DNA from: Micromonospora aurantiaca ATCC 27029
GTDB taxonomy: Bacteria; Actinomycetota; Actinomycetes; Mycobacteriales; Micromonosporaceae
Assembly: GCF_000145235.1 (NCBI RefSeq)
Contig: NC_014391.1
Coordinates: 6,868,501-6,932,500, forward strand
Reading direction: 5' to 3'
DNA: 64,000 bases
How positions within the stretch are numbered: the stretch's first letter is position 1; each line of letters starts with the position of its first letter. Made by a program: the position numbers and the translations under genes. Below the pieces are notes generated by a model, which worked only from the letters and a program-made list of their open reading frames with translations, had not been told where the DNA came from and searched no databases. Below, in pieces: positions 50,410 through 58,739 of this stretch.

Positions 50410-50895
50410 GTGACCGGAGCCGCGGAACAGCATCCTTCGGGGCGGCCCGCCGAGGCCGCCCCGGTTCCCGGCCCGCGCGCGTCCACACCGCTCCGCGAGC
50501 CGGGCAGCGGGCCGGCGCCGGCCGCCGCGCCGAAGCGGACCCGGATCGTGCTGGCCGAGGTCTCCCGGACCGGCGACCCGGCCGACCGCACCCGTTCCGA
50601 GCTGACCCAGCAGACCCCTGTCGGCGAGACGCTCGTGCAGGGGCTGATGCGCGCCCAGCTCTCCCTCGCGCTGCGGCTCAGCCTGCTGGTGCTGGTCGGG
50701 CTCGGCGGCCTGCCCTGGCTGTTCGCCATCGCGCCCACTGTCGGCCGGGTCACGGTGCTCGGGGTCAACCTGCCGTGGCTGCTGCTCGGCGTCGTGTCCT
50801 TCCCGTTCCTGATCGTCGTCGGCTGGGCGTACGTGCGCCTGGCCGAACGCAACGAGCAGGACTTCGTCGACCTGATCCGACGGCCGGAACACTGA
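50410..50895 (+). CDS. DUF485 domain-containing membrane protein (first module)
   Basis: A 161-residue protein. A Pro/Ala-rich N-terminal 70 residues precede two transmembrane helices (about 103-125 and 133-155) in the DUF485 arrangement, ending ERNEQDFVDLI. DUF485 proteins are small partners encoded directly before acetate-permease-type sodium:solute symporters. The GTG at 50410 begins after the DnaA-box cluster. Its stop overlaps the ATG of the symporter gene (TGATG), which links the two. The N-terminal extension is longer than in the second module at 56653. Confidence 0.75.
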   Translation: MTGAAEQHPSGRPAEAAPVPGPRASTPLREPGSGPAPAAAPKRTRIVLAEVSRTGDPADRTRSELTQQTPVGETLVQGLMRAQLSLALRLSLLVLVGLGGLPWLFAIAPTVGRVTVLGVNLPWLLLGVVSFPFLIVVGWAYVRLAERNEQDFVDLIRRPEH

Positions 50896-52535
50896 TGTCC
50901 AACGGCTACGTGGTCCCGGCGATCGTCGCCGTCACCCTGGTCACCGTCGGCATCGGCTTCTACGGGCTGCGGCTGGCCCGCACCACCTCGGACTTCCTGG
51001 TCGCGTCCCGGTCGGTCAGCCCGACCTGGAACGCCGCCGCGATCGGCGGGGAGTACCTGTCGGCGGCGAGCTTCCTCGGCGTCGCCGGGCTGATCCTCAA
51101 GTACGGCGTGGACGTGCTCTGGTACCCGGTCGGCTTCGCCGCCGGATACCTGGCGCTGCTGCTGTTCGTGGCCGCGCCGCTGCGCCGCTCCGGCGCGTTC
51201 ACGCTGCCCGACTTCTGCGAGGTGCGGCTCGGTTCCCGCCGGCTGCGGACGCTCGCCACCGTCTTCGTGATCTTCATCGGCTGGCTGTACCTGGTGCCGC
51301 AGTTGCAGGGCGCCGGGCTGACGCTCGCCACGCTCACCGGCTCGCCGTACCCGCTCGGCGCGCTGCTCGTCGCCGTGGTGGTGACCGCGAACGTGGCGCT
51401 GGGCGGCATGCGGGCGATCACCTTCGTGCAGGCGTTCCAGTACTGGCTCAAGCTCACCGCACTCGCCGTACCCGCCATCTTCCTGGCGTTGCAGTGGCAG
51501 GCCGACGCCCGCCCGGCGGTGACCCCGCCCGACGGACCGACGTTCCGGACCGCGACCACAGTCGTGGTCGAGCACCGCGCGACGCTCACCCTGCCCGACG
51601 GCGACATCCGGGAGGTACGCCCCGGCGACCGCCTGGAGTTCGCCGCCGGTGACCCGGTGCCGGAGGTGTCCGGCGCGGCGACCGGCGCCACCGAATGGCT
51701 GCTGCCGGACACCGCCGGCGAGGACGACCGAGGGCTGTTCGCCACGTACTCGCTGATCCTGGCCACGTTCCTCGGCACCATGGGCCTGCCGCACGTGCTG
51801 GTCCGCTTCTACACCAACCCCGACGGCGCCGCCGCCCGCCGCACCACGCTCGTGGTGCTGGCGCTCGTCGGCGTCTTCTACCTGCTACCCACCGTGTACG
51901 GCGTGCTGGGCCGCATCTACACCCCGCAACTGCTGGTGAGCGGCCAGACCGACGCGGTGGTGGTGCTGCTGCCCGGTGCCGCGCTCGGCGACGGCACCAC
52001 CGGCCGGCTGCTCGCCGCGCTCGTCGCGGCCGGCGCGTTCGCTGCGTTCCTGTCCACCTCGTCCGGCCTGCTCACCAGCGTGGCCGGGGTGATCTCCACG
52101 GACGTGCTGGGGCGCGGCTCGGTACGCGGCTTCCGGCTCGCCACGGTGATCGCCGGCGGGGTGCCGGCGGTGCTCTCGCTGAACGTCTCCGGGCTGGACG
52201 TGTCACAGGTGGTGGGGCTGGCGTTCGCGGTGGCCGCGTCGAGCTTCTGCCCGCTGCTGGTGCTCGGCATCTGGTGGCGCGGCCTGACCGACCTGGGCGC
52301 CGCCGCCGGTGTGCTGGTCGGCGGCGGCGCGGCCGTCGGTGCGGTGCTGCTCACCGTGCTCGGCCCGCCGCTGACCGGGTGGCCGGCGACGCTCACCACC
52401 CAGCCGGCCGCGTGGACGGTGCCGCTGGCGTTCACCGTCATGGTGGTGGTGTCGATGGCGAGCCGGCGTCGGCTTCCCCGCGACGTCGGCGCCACCATGC
52501 TCCGCCTGCACACCCCGGAGTCGCTGCGCCTGTAG
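50895..52535 (+). CDS. Sodium:solute symporter, acetate permease (ActP)-like (first module)
   Basis: A 546-residue SSS-family transporter with about thirteen transmembrane segments. Family features are AAIGGEYLSAASFLGVAG (about residues 47-64), LGGMRAITFVQAFQYWLK and FLGTMGLPHVLVRFYTNP, as in ActP and MctC carboxylate transporters. A periplasmic or cytoplasmic insertion (residues 195-270, ARPAVTPPDGPTFRTATT...) is unusual for the family. It likely imports acetate, propionate or pyruvate with sodium. It overlaps the DUF485 partner. Confidence 0.87.
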   Translation: MSNGYVVPAIVAVTLVTVGIGFYGLRLARTTSDFLVASRSVSPTWNAAAIGGEYLSAASFLGVAGLILKYGVDVLWYPVGFAAGYLALLLFVAAPLRRSGAFTLPDFCEVRLGSRRLRTLATVFVIFIGWLYLVPQLQGAGLTLATLTGSPYPLGALLVAVVVTANVALGGMRAITFVQAFQYWLKLTALAVPAIFLALQWQADARPAVTPPDGPTFRTATTVVVEHRATLTLPDGDIREVRPGDRLEFAAGDPVPEVSGAATGATEWLLPDTAGEDDRGLFATYSLILATFLGTMGLPHVLVRFYTNPDGAAARRTTLVVLALVGVFYLLPTVYGVLGRIYTPQLLVSGQTDAVVVLLPGAALGDGTTGRLLAALVAAGAFAAFLSTSSGLLTSVAGVISTDVLGRGSVRGFRLATVIAGGVPAVLSLNVSGLDVSQVVGLAFAVAASSFCPLLVLGIWWRGLTDLGAAAGVLVGGGAAVGAVLLTVLGPPLTGWPATLTTQPAAWTVPLAFTVMVVVSMASRRRLPRDVGATMLRLHTPESLRL

Positions 52536-52613
52536 GCGCTACTCCCCAGGTAGGAGCAGAAGATCATCCTGCCGCCCGAGCAGCCGCTGGCCGGAGCCCG
52601 ATACGGTCGGACC

Positions 52614-53378
52614 ATGACCGATCAGCACCCCGCGCTCTCCCTTCGTGGTCTGGCCAAGCGCTTCGACACCAAGGTCGCGGTGGCGGGCGTCGACCTCGCC
52701 GTGCCGACCGGCTCGTTCTACGGCCTGCTCGGCCCGAACGGAGCGGGCAAGACCACCACCCTCTCCATGGCCGTCGGCCTGCTGCGGCCCGACGCCGGTG
52801 AGGCGAGGGTGCTCGGGTACGACGTCTGGGCCGACCCGGTCCGAGCCAAGAGCCTGCTCGGTGTGATGCCCGACGGCGTACGCCTCTTCGACCGGCTGAG
52901 CGGGGCGGAGCTGCTGGCGTACCACGGTCTGCTGCGCGGCATGGACCCGGCGGTGGTCGACCAGCGGGCGGCGGAGCTGCTCGACGTGCTGGCGCTCTCC
53001 GACGCCGGCCGCACGCTGGTGGTCGACTACTCGGCGGGCATGAAGAAGAAGATCGGGCTGGCCTGCGCGCTGCTGCACGGTCCGCGCCTGCTGGTACTGG
53101 ACGAGCCGTTCGAGGCCGTCGACCCGGTCTCGGCGGCGCTGATCCGCGACATCCTGCACCGGTACGTCGGCGGCGGCGGAACGGTGATCTTCTCCAGCCA
53201 CGTGATGGAGGTGGTCGAGCGGCTCTGCTCCCACGTGGCGATCCTGGCCGAGGGCCGGATCAAGCGGGTGGGCACGCTGGCCGAGGTGCGCGGCGACCGG
53301 TCGCTGGAGGACGTCTTCGTGGAGGTGGTCGGCGGCCGGACCGCGACCGGCGAGGAGCTGTCGTGGCTGTCCCGGTGA
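52614..53378 (+). CDS. ABC transporter ATP-binding protein
   Basis: A 254-residue ABC ATPase. Walker A is GPNGAGKTT (about residues 39-47), the signature motif is YSAGMKKKIGLA (degenerate LSGGQ), Walker B is LLVLDEPFEAVD and the H-loop FSSHVMEVVE. It resembles exporter ATPases of the CcmA/NatA type. Its gene overlaps the permease gene by 16 bases. The substrate is unknown; no accessory gene indicates one. Confidence 0.92.
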   Translation: MTDQHPALSLRGLAKRFDTKVAVAGVDLAVPTGSFYGLLGPNGAGKTTTLSMAVGLLRPDAGEARVLGYDVWADPVRAKSLLGVMPDGVRLFDRLSGAELLAYHGLLRGMDPAVVDQRAAELLDVLALSDAGRTLVVDYSAGMKKKIGLACALLHGPRLLVLDEPFEAVDPVSAALIRDILHRYVGGGGTVIFSSHVMEVVERLCSHVAILAEGRIKRVGTLAEVRGDRSLEDVFVEVVGGRTATGEELSWLSR

Positions 53379-55057
53379 CCGTCCCCGAGCGTCCGGCCCG
53401 GCGCGTGTCGCCCTGGCACTTCGTCCGGCTCAAGCTGCGGGTGCTCGGCAACAACTTCCGGGGTCAGACCTGGCGGGTCGCGCTGTTCGTCCTCGGCCTG
53501 CTGTTCGGGCTCTGGTTCGCCGCCGTCGGGTTCTTCCTGCTCGCCGCGCCGGGGCTGGCCGGCGAGTCCCGGTACGCGCTGATGATCGCCGCCTTCGGCG
53601 GTGGCGTTCTGACGCTCGGCTGGCTGCTCCTGCCGCTCGTCTTCTTCGGCGTGGACGAGACACTCGACCCGGCCCGGTTCGCGCTGCTGCCGCTGTCCCG
53701 CCGCACCCTGGTCACCGGTCTGCTCGCCGCCGCCCTGGTCAGCGTGCCGGCCCTGGCGACGGCGATCACGGCGGCCGGGCTGGTGGTCACCGCCGGCGCG
53801 CTCGGTGGATGGGCGGCCGCCCTGGTCGGCGCGCTCGGCGTGGTCGTCGGGCTGCTCGTCTGCCTGGCCGGTGCCCGCGCGCTGACCAGTGCGTTCGCGA
53901 CGATGCTGCGCTCCCGCCGGGTACGCGACCTGGCCGCCGTGCTGCTCGCGGTGCTGGCCGCGCTGCTCGGGCCGTTGCAGTTGCTGGTGCTCGCGGCGGT
54001 ACGGCAGACCGACTGGGACCGGCTGGACGGTGTGGCCCGGGTGGTCGGCTGGACGCCGTTCGGCGCACCGTGGACCGCCGGCGTGGACGTGGCCCAGGGG
54101 CGGGCCGGTGCGGCGGTGGTGAAGCTGCTGATCGCGGTCGCGACGCTCGGCGTACTCCTGTTCTGGTGGTCGCGGTCGCTGGAGTCGGCGATGGTGGGCA
54201 CCGCGAGCAGCGGCCCCGCGCGGACGCCGCGCGCTGTTGCCGGCGGCGCGGTCGCGCAGCTCTTCCCCCGCGCGGTGGGCTGGGCCCGGCGGGACCGGTT
54301 CGGCGCGATCGTCGCCCGGGAGTGCCGCTACTGGTGGCGGGACGCCCGCCGCCGGGCCAACCTGATCACCGTCGCAGTGGTCGGCGTGTTCGTGCCGCTG
54401 ATGGTCAACCTGGGCGGCCCCGCGTTCCTGTCCGAGGGCGGCGCCGCGTTCGACCAGGCGACAGCCGATTCCTCACCGGCGATGGTCAGCCTCACCATGG
54501 TCTTCGTGGGGGCGCTCGCGTCGTTGACGCTCGCCAACCAGTTCGGCTTCGACGGCAGCTCGTTCGCGGCGAACGTGGTCGCCGGTGTGCCGGGGCGGGT
54601 GGAGCTGCGGGCCCGGATGGCCGCGTTCTCGATCTACGTGGTGCCGATGCTCCTCGTGATCGCGGTCGCGCTGGCCGTCGTCCTCGGCCGGCCCGAATGG
54701 CTCGGCGTGATGGGTGGCGCGTTGTTCGCCGCGTACGGCTGCGGTCTCGCGATCAACGCGTTCGTCTCAGTGCTCGGCGCGTACTCGCTGCCCGAGTCGA
54801 GCAACCCGTTCGCCCTGAACAGCGGCGCGGGATTCACAAAGGGCCTGCTCACCCTGGTCTCCATGGTCGGCTCCGCGGTGGTGGCGGTGCCGTTCGTGGT
54901 GGCCGCCGCGCTGCTCGGCGACGTGTGGCTCTGGCTGGCACTGCCGGTCGGCCTGGCGTACGGCGGGGGCGCGGCACTGCTCGGCGCGTACATGGCCGGG
55001 GACACACTCGATCACCGGCAGCCGGAGCTGCTGGCGAATGTCACCCCGAGGCGCTGA
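53363..55057 (+). CDS. ABC transporter permease
   Basis: A 564-residue membrane protein with about twelve transmembrane segments, partner of the preceding ATPase. It resembles large integral permeases of ABC-2/exporter type (RLKLRVLGNNFRGQTWRVALFVLG at the start; a cytoplasmic stretch AREGRYWWRDARRRANLI-like in the middle). GTG 53363 is preferred because GAGGAG lies 6 bases upstream; GTG 53375 overlaps the stop of the ATPase gene. The stop overlaps the following SRPBCC gene (TGATG). Confidence 0.85.
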   Translation: MAVPVTVPERPARRVSPWHFVRLKLRVLGNNFRGQTWRVALFVLGLLFGLWFAAVGFFLLAAPGLAGESRYALMIAAFGGGVLTLGWLLLPLVFFGVDETLDPARFALLPLSRRTLVTGLLAAALVSVPALATAITAAGLVVTAGALGGWAAALVGALGVVVGLLVCLAGARALTSAFATMLRSRRVRDLAAVLLAVLAALLGPLQLLVLAAVRQTDWDRLDGVARVVGWTPFGAPWTAGVDVAQGRAGAAVVKLLIAVATLGVLLFWWSRSLESAMVGTASSGPARTPRAVAGGAVAQLFPRAVGWARRDRFGAIVARECRYWWRDARRRANLITVAVVGVFVPLMVNLGGPAFLSEGGAAFDQATADSSPAMVSLTMVFVGALASLTLANQFGFDGSSFAANVVAGVPGRVELRARMAAFSIYVVPMLLVIAVALAVVLGRPEWLGVMGGALFAAYGCGLAINAFVSVLGAYSLPESSNPFALNSGAGFTKGLLTLVSMVGSAVVAVPFVVAAALLGDVWLWLALPVGLAYGGGAALLGAYMAGDTLDHRQPELLANVTPRR

Positions 55058-55548
55058 TGCCTGTCGTCGAAGCGGTCGTCACCGTCCCGGTCCCTCCGGA
55101 GCTGGCGTTCGCCGTCTCCCAGACCACCGCCCCGGTGCGGTACCGCTGGGATCCGTTCGTCCGCGAGCAGCACTTCGTCAACGGCGCGACGCGGCCCGGC
55201 CGGGGCGTGCGCACGTACACCCGCTCCCGGCACGGCCTGGTGATGGTCAGCGAGTACGTGTCCTGGTCACCGCCGACGAACGTCGGCATGAAGATGGTGC
55301 GCGGACCGTGGTTCTTCGAGCGGTTCGGCGGCGGCTGGCGCTTCGCGCCCGGCCCGGATCCCGGCACCACGATCGCGACGTGGCGGTACAACTTCCGCTG
55401 CCGGCCCGCGTTCCTGCGCCCAGTCGCCGAGCGGATCGGGGAGTGGTTGCTCGGGCGCGACATCCGGCGCCGGATCGCCGGGTACGCGGCTGGCTGCGCC
55501 GACCCGGAGGTGCTGGCCGCCGCCCGCCGGTTGCTCGGCGACGACTGA
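55057..55548 (+). CDS. SRPBCC family protein
   Basis: A 163-residue START/Bet v1-like protein, beginning with MPVVEAVVTVPVPPELAFAVSQ, which is the usual SRPBCC N-terminus. It has no membrane segment. The hydrophobic cavity of this fold binds small ligands. The gene overlaps the stop of the ABC permease gene, so it is probably the last member of that operon and may bind the exported or imported compound. Confidence 0.78.
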   Translation: MPVVEAVVTVPVPPELAFAVSQTTAPVRYRWDPFVREQHFVNGATRPGRGVRTYTRSRHGLVMVSEYVSWSPPTNVGMKMVRGPWFFERFGGGWRFAPGPDPGTTIATWRYNFRCRPAFLRPVAERIGEWLLGRDIRRRIAGYAAGCADPEVLAAARRLLGDD

Positions 55549-55569
55549 TCCGCGCGTCTCGGGCTGCCG

Positions 55570-55827
55570 TCAGGCGGTGCGGCGCATCGCCGCGTAGACG
55601 TGGTGGCCGTCGCCGACGCTGAGCACGTTCACCAGGTCCCAGCCGTAGTTCGACAGGTGCTCGACCGCCGCCATGAGCGGCGGGAACCCGCTGCTGCCCC
55701 ACTTGTGCCGGGCGATGACCATCAGGTGCCGGTACGGGTAGGCACGGAGATCGACCTGACCACCGAGAACGGCGTCGGCGCTGACCATCCGGTCCTGGGC
55801 GAGCTTCTGCGGTGGGACGAGAGCCAT
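55570..55827 (-). CDS. Small hypothetical protein
   Basis: An 85-residue protein of an actinobacterial family of unknown function. It contains AYPYRHLMVIARHKWGSSGFPPLMAAVEHLSNYGWDLVNVL and VYAAMRRTA, consistent with a small alpha/beta domain. Start at ATG 55827. It converges with the SRPBCC gene and is divergent from the flavin-reductase-like gene at 55880. The coding bias is normal. Confidence 0.65.
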   Translation of the reverse strand: MALVPPQKLAQDRMVSADAVLGGQVDLRAYPYRHLMVIARHKWGSSGFPPLMAAVEHLSNYGWDLVNVLSVGDGHHVYAAMRRTA

Positions 55828-55879
55828 GCCCGGCAGGGTAGGGCGTTCCGTCGAGCCTCGCCCGGTGGCGGGCGGCACA

Positions 55880-56413
55880 ATGTTTCACGTGAATCCAGAG
55901 CCGGGCGCGCAGATCCACTCCACCGATCCGTTCGCGGCGCCGGCCGCGCAACGCTCGCCGGTACGCCGGCTGCGCGGGCGGCTGGCCGCCCCGGTGACGC
56001 TCTGGACCGCGCCCGGTCCGGCCGGGCTGACCGTCTCATCCACGCTGGTGGCCGAGGGCGAACCGGACCGGCTGCTCGGCCTGGTCGACCCGGAGTCGGA
56101 CCTGTGGGCGGCGATCGAGGAGGCGGGACGGTTCGCGGTGGCCCCGCTGGGTCCGCAGCACCGGCAGCTCGCCGACCGCTTCGCCGGGCTGTTCCCGTCG
56201 CCCGGCGGCCTGTTCGCGCTCGACGCCTGGACCGAGACGCCGTACGGCCCGGTGCCCGCCGACGCCGGCGGGTGGGCGGGCTGCCGCCTGGACACCGCCC
56301 GCGAGTACGGCTGGGGCCTGCTGGTCGAGGCCACTATCGAGTCGGTGGACCTGCCCCGGGCCACACCCCCGTTGCTGCACTACCGGGGCCGCTACCACGA
56401 CCTCCCCGGCTGA
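55880..56413 (+). CDS. Flavin reductase-like domain protein
   Basis: A 177-residue protein that resembles the flavin reductase/FMN-binding split-barrel fold: RRLRGRLAAPVTLWTAPGPAGLTVSSTLVAEGEPDRLLGLVDPES near the N-terminus, then LVEATIESVDLPRATPPLLHYRGRYHDL at the end. Members of the fold reduce flavins or bind FMN, but no catalytic residue can be singled out. ATG 55880 or GTG 55889 are possible starts. Downstream an inverted repeat follows at 56431. Confidence 0.65.
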   Translation: MFHVNPEPGAQIHSTDPFAAPAAQRSPVRRLRGRLAAPVTLWTAPGPAGLTVSSTLVAEGEPDRLLGLVDPESDLWAAIEEAGRFAVAPLGPQHRQLADRFAGLFPSPGGLFALDAWTETPYGPVPADAGGWAGCRLDTAREYGWGLLVEATIESVDLPRATPPLLHYRGRYHDLPG

Positions 56414-56430
56414 CCCCTCTCCTCCGTCGA

Positions 56431-56481
56431 TCATGAGGTTGGCCGGGTTCCGCGTCCGATTTGTCGCCGTCAACCTCATGA
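56431..56481. repeat. Inverted repeat tcatgaggttg/caacctcatga
   Basis: An 11-base perfect inverted repeat with a 29-base spacer, 17 bases past the flavin-reductase-like gene. The arms tcatgaggttg ... caacctcatga match a short palindromic repeat I recall from intergenic regions of Micromonospora genomes. It may also terminate the upstream gene. Confidence 0.6.
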
Positions 56482-56652
56482 CCGACCGGGTGGGGGTGAC
56501 CGGTTAGCGGAGTGACGTGGGTCACTGGGCGCAGTGGGGGTGCCGTTCGGCGCAGCCGTTCGCCGCCCGGCGGCGGAGCCTTCCCGGGCCGGGAGCGCGC
56601 TCTCTACCGTGCGCGAAACTCCCCCACGCCTTGCGAAGGTGGTGATCCACAG

Positions 56653-57021
56653 ATGTCCACGGACACACCCGCGTCCGCACCCGCCGAGTCGGCGGCGGAA
56701 CGGTACCTCGCCGTCCAGCGGTCGGACGAGTTCGCCGGGTTGCGGCGCACGCTGCGCGGCTTCGTCTTCCCGATGACCGTCGCGTTCTTCCTGTGGTACG
56801 CGCTCTACGTCATCCTCTCCGCGTACGCGCGGGGATTCATGGGCACGAAGCTGATCGGCAACATCAACGTCGCCCTGGTCTTCGGCCTGCTCCAGTTCGT
56901 CTCCACGTTCCTCATCGCCTGGTTCTACTCGCGGTTCGCCAGCCGCCGGATCGACCCGGTCGCCGACCGGATCCGCGACGAGATGGGGGAGGTGACCCAT
57001 GAACACGGTCCTCGCGGCTGA
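56653..57021 (+). CDS. DUF485 domain-containing membrane protein (second module)
   Basis: A 122-residue protein of the DUF485 family with two transmembrane helices (about 38-58 and 73-93). The core RTLRGFVFPMTVAFFLWYALYVILSAYARGFMG is the standard DUF485 sequence. ATG 56653 gives the normal length. It overlaps the following ActP-like symporter gene by 23 bases, so both are translated together. Confidence 0.88.
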   Translation: MSTDTPASAPAESAAERYLAVQRSDEFAGLRRTLRGFVFPMTVAFFLWYALYVILSAYARGFMGTKLIGNINVALVFGLLQFVSTFLIAWFYSRFASRRIDPVADRIRDEMGEVTHEHGPRG

Positions 57022-58672
57022 GGCGGGCAGCACCACCGCCCGGAACCTCACCATCACGCTGTTCCTGGTCTTCGTGGCGATCACGCTGGCGATCACCGTC
57101 TGGGCCAGCCGGCAGACCAAGACCGCCACCGACTTCTACGCCGGCGGCCGGTCGTTCTCCGGCTTCCAGAACGGCATGGCGATCGGCGGCGACTACATGT
57201 CGGCGGCGTCCTTCCTGGGCATCGCCGGAATCATCGCGCTCTACGGCTACGACGGCTTCCTCTACTCGATCGGCTTCCTGGTCGCCTGGCTGGTGGCGCT
57301 GCTGCTCGTGGCCGAGCTGCTGCGCAACTCCGGCCGGTACACGATGGCGGACGTCCTGGCGTTCCGGATGCGGCAGCGGCCGGTCCGGACCGCCGCGGCG
57401 GTCTCCACCATCACGGTGTCGATCTTCTACCTGCTGGCCCAGATGGTCGGCGCCGGCGCGCTCGTCGCCCTGCTGCTCGGCATCAAGCCGGGCACCACGT
57501 TCCTCGGCATGGACGCCGACACCGCCAAGGCCGCCACCATCATCATGGTCGGCGCCCTGATGATCATCTACGTGACCGTCGGCGGCATGAAGGGCACCAC
57601 GTACGTCCAGATCGTCAAGGCGTTCCTGCTGATGGGCGGCGCGCTGGCGATGACGCTGCTGGTGCTCGCCAAGTACAAGTTCAACCTGTCCTCGCTGCTC
57701 GGCGACGCGGCCAGCGCCTCGGGCAAGGGAGCGGCGTTCCTCGAACCCGGGTTGCGCTACGGCGTGGAGACACCCGGCGACGCGCTGAAGACGTTCTACA
57801 GCAAGATGGACCTGCTCTCGCTGGGCATCGCGCTGGTCCTCGGCACGGCCGGCCTGCCGCACATCCTGATCCGCTTCTACACCGTGCCGACCGCGCGGGC
57901 GGCACGGAAGAGCGTGCTCTGGGCGATCGGCATCATCGGCACGTTCTACCTGCTCACCCTGGCGCTCGGCTTCGGCGCGGCGGCGATCGTCGGCGGGTCG
58001 GAGATCACCGCACAGGACAAGGCGGGCAACACCGCGGCGCCACAGCTCGCCGAGAAGCTGGGGGAGCAGTTCCTCGGCGGGGACCTGGGCGGCGCGACAC
58101 TGCTGGCGATCATCGCAGCGGTCGCGTTCGCCACGATCCTCGCGGTGGTCGCCGGGCTCACCCTGGCGTCGTCGTCCAGCCTGGCGCACGACTTCTACGC
58201 CAACGTGGTGAAGAACGGGCAGGCGTCGGAACGGCAGGAGGTGACCGTCGCCCGCATCTCCGCGCTGGTGATCGGCGCGGTCTCGATCGTCCTGTCGATC
58301 TACGCGCAGAACCTGAACGTGGCGTTCCTGGTCGCGCTGGCGTTCGCGGTCGCCGCGTCGGGCAACCTGCCGGCGATCCTCTACAGCCTGTTCTGGAAGC
58401 GGTTCAACACCTCGGGCGCGGTCTGGGCCATCTACGGCGGCCTGCTCGCCGCCGTGGTGCTCGTCTTCTTCTCGCCGGTCGTCTCCGGCGCGCCGACGGC
58501 GATGTTCCCCGACCACGACTGGCAGTGGTTCCCGCTGTCGAACCCGGGCATCATCTCGATCCCGTTCGGCTTCCTGTGCGGCTGGCTCGGCACGATCCTG
58601 TCCAAGGAGAGCGACGAGGAGAAGTACGCGGAGCTGGAGGTGCGCTCGCTCACCGGAGCCGGCGCGCACTGA
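56999..58672 (+). CDS. Cation/acetate symporter ActP-like (second module)
   Basis: A 557-residue sodium:solute symporter with about thirteen transmembrane segments. It has NGMAIGGDYMSAASFLGIAG, GGMKGTTYVQIVKAFLLMGG, TAGLPHILIRFYTVPTARAARKSV and SSSLAHDFYANVVKNG, closer to E. coli ActP than the first module. The substrate is likely acetate or a similar short carboxylate. The 23-base overlap with the DUF485 gene and the terminator at 58686 define a two-gene operon. Confidence 0.92.
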   Translation: MNTVLAAEAGSTTARNLTITLFLVFVAITLAITVWASRQTKTATDFYAGGRSFSGFQNGMAIGGDYMSAASFLGIAGIIALYGYDGFLYSIGFLVAWLVALLLVAELLRNSGRYTMADVLAFRMRQRPVRTAAAVSTITVSIFYLLAQMVGAGALVALLLGIKPGTTFLGMDADTAKAATIIMVGALMIIYVTVGGMKGTTYVQIVKAFLLMGGALAMTLLVLAKYKFNLSSLLGDAASASGKGAAFLEPGLRYGVETPGDALKTFYSKMDLLSLGIALVLGTAGLPHILIRFYTVPTARAARKSVLWAIGIIGTFYLLTLALGFGAAAIVGGSEITAQDKAGNTAAPQLAEKLGEQFLGGDLGGATLLAIIAAVAFATILAVVAGLTLASSSSLAHDFYANVVKNGQASERQEVTVARISALVIGAVSIVLSIYAQNLNVAFLVALAFAVAASGNLPAILYSLFWKRFNTSGAVWAIYGGLLAAVVLVFFSPVVSGAPTAMFPDHDWQWFPLSNPGIISIPFGFLCGWLGTILSKESDEEKYAELEVRSLTGAGAH

Positions 58673-58685
58673 TCACCACGGTCGA

Positions 58686-58716
58686 GCGGGGCCCCTGCCT
58701 TACGCGGGGGCCCCGC
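58686..58716. terminator. Hairpin terminator after the ActP-like gene
   Basis: A 10-base perfect inverted repeat (gcggggcccc / ggggccccgc) with an 11-base loop lies 14 bases past the stop of the symporter gene. Confidence 0.75.
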
Positions 58717-58726
58717 CTCGCGTGTA

Positions 58727-58732
58727 TAGGCT
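58727..58732 (+). promoter_or_regulatory. Candidate -10 box (TAGGCT) giving a leaderless transcript
   Basis: TAGGCT ends 7 bases before the ATG at 58740, the spacing of leaderless actinobacterial promoters. Similar TANNNT boxes lie before the genes at 59792 (TACCCT, 59779-59784) and 63601 (TAGGCT, 63587-63592). Confidence 0.5.
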
Positions 58733-58739
58733 GACCGCC

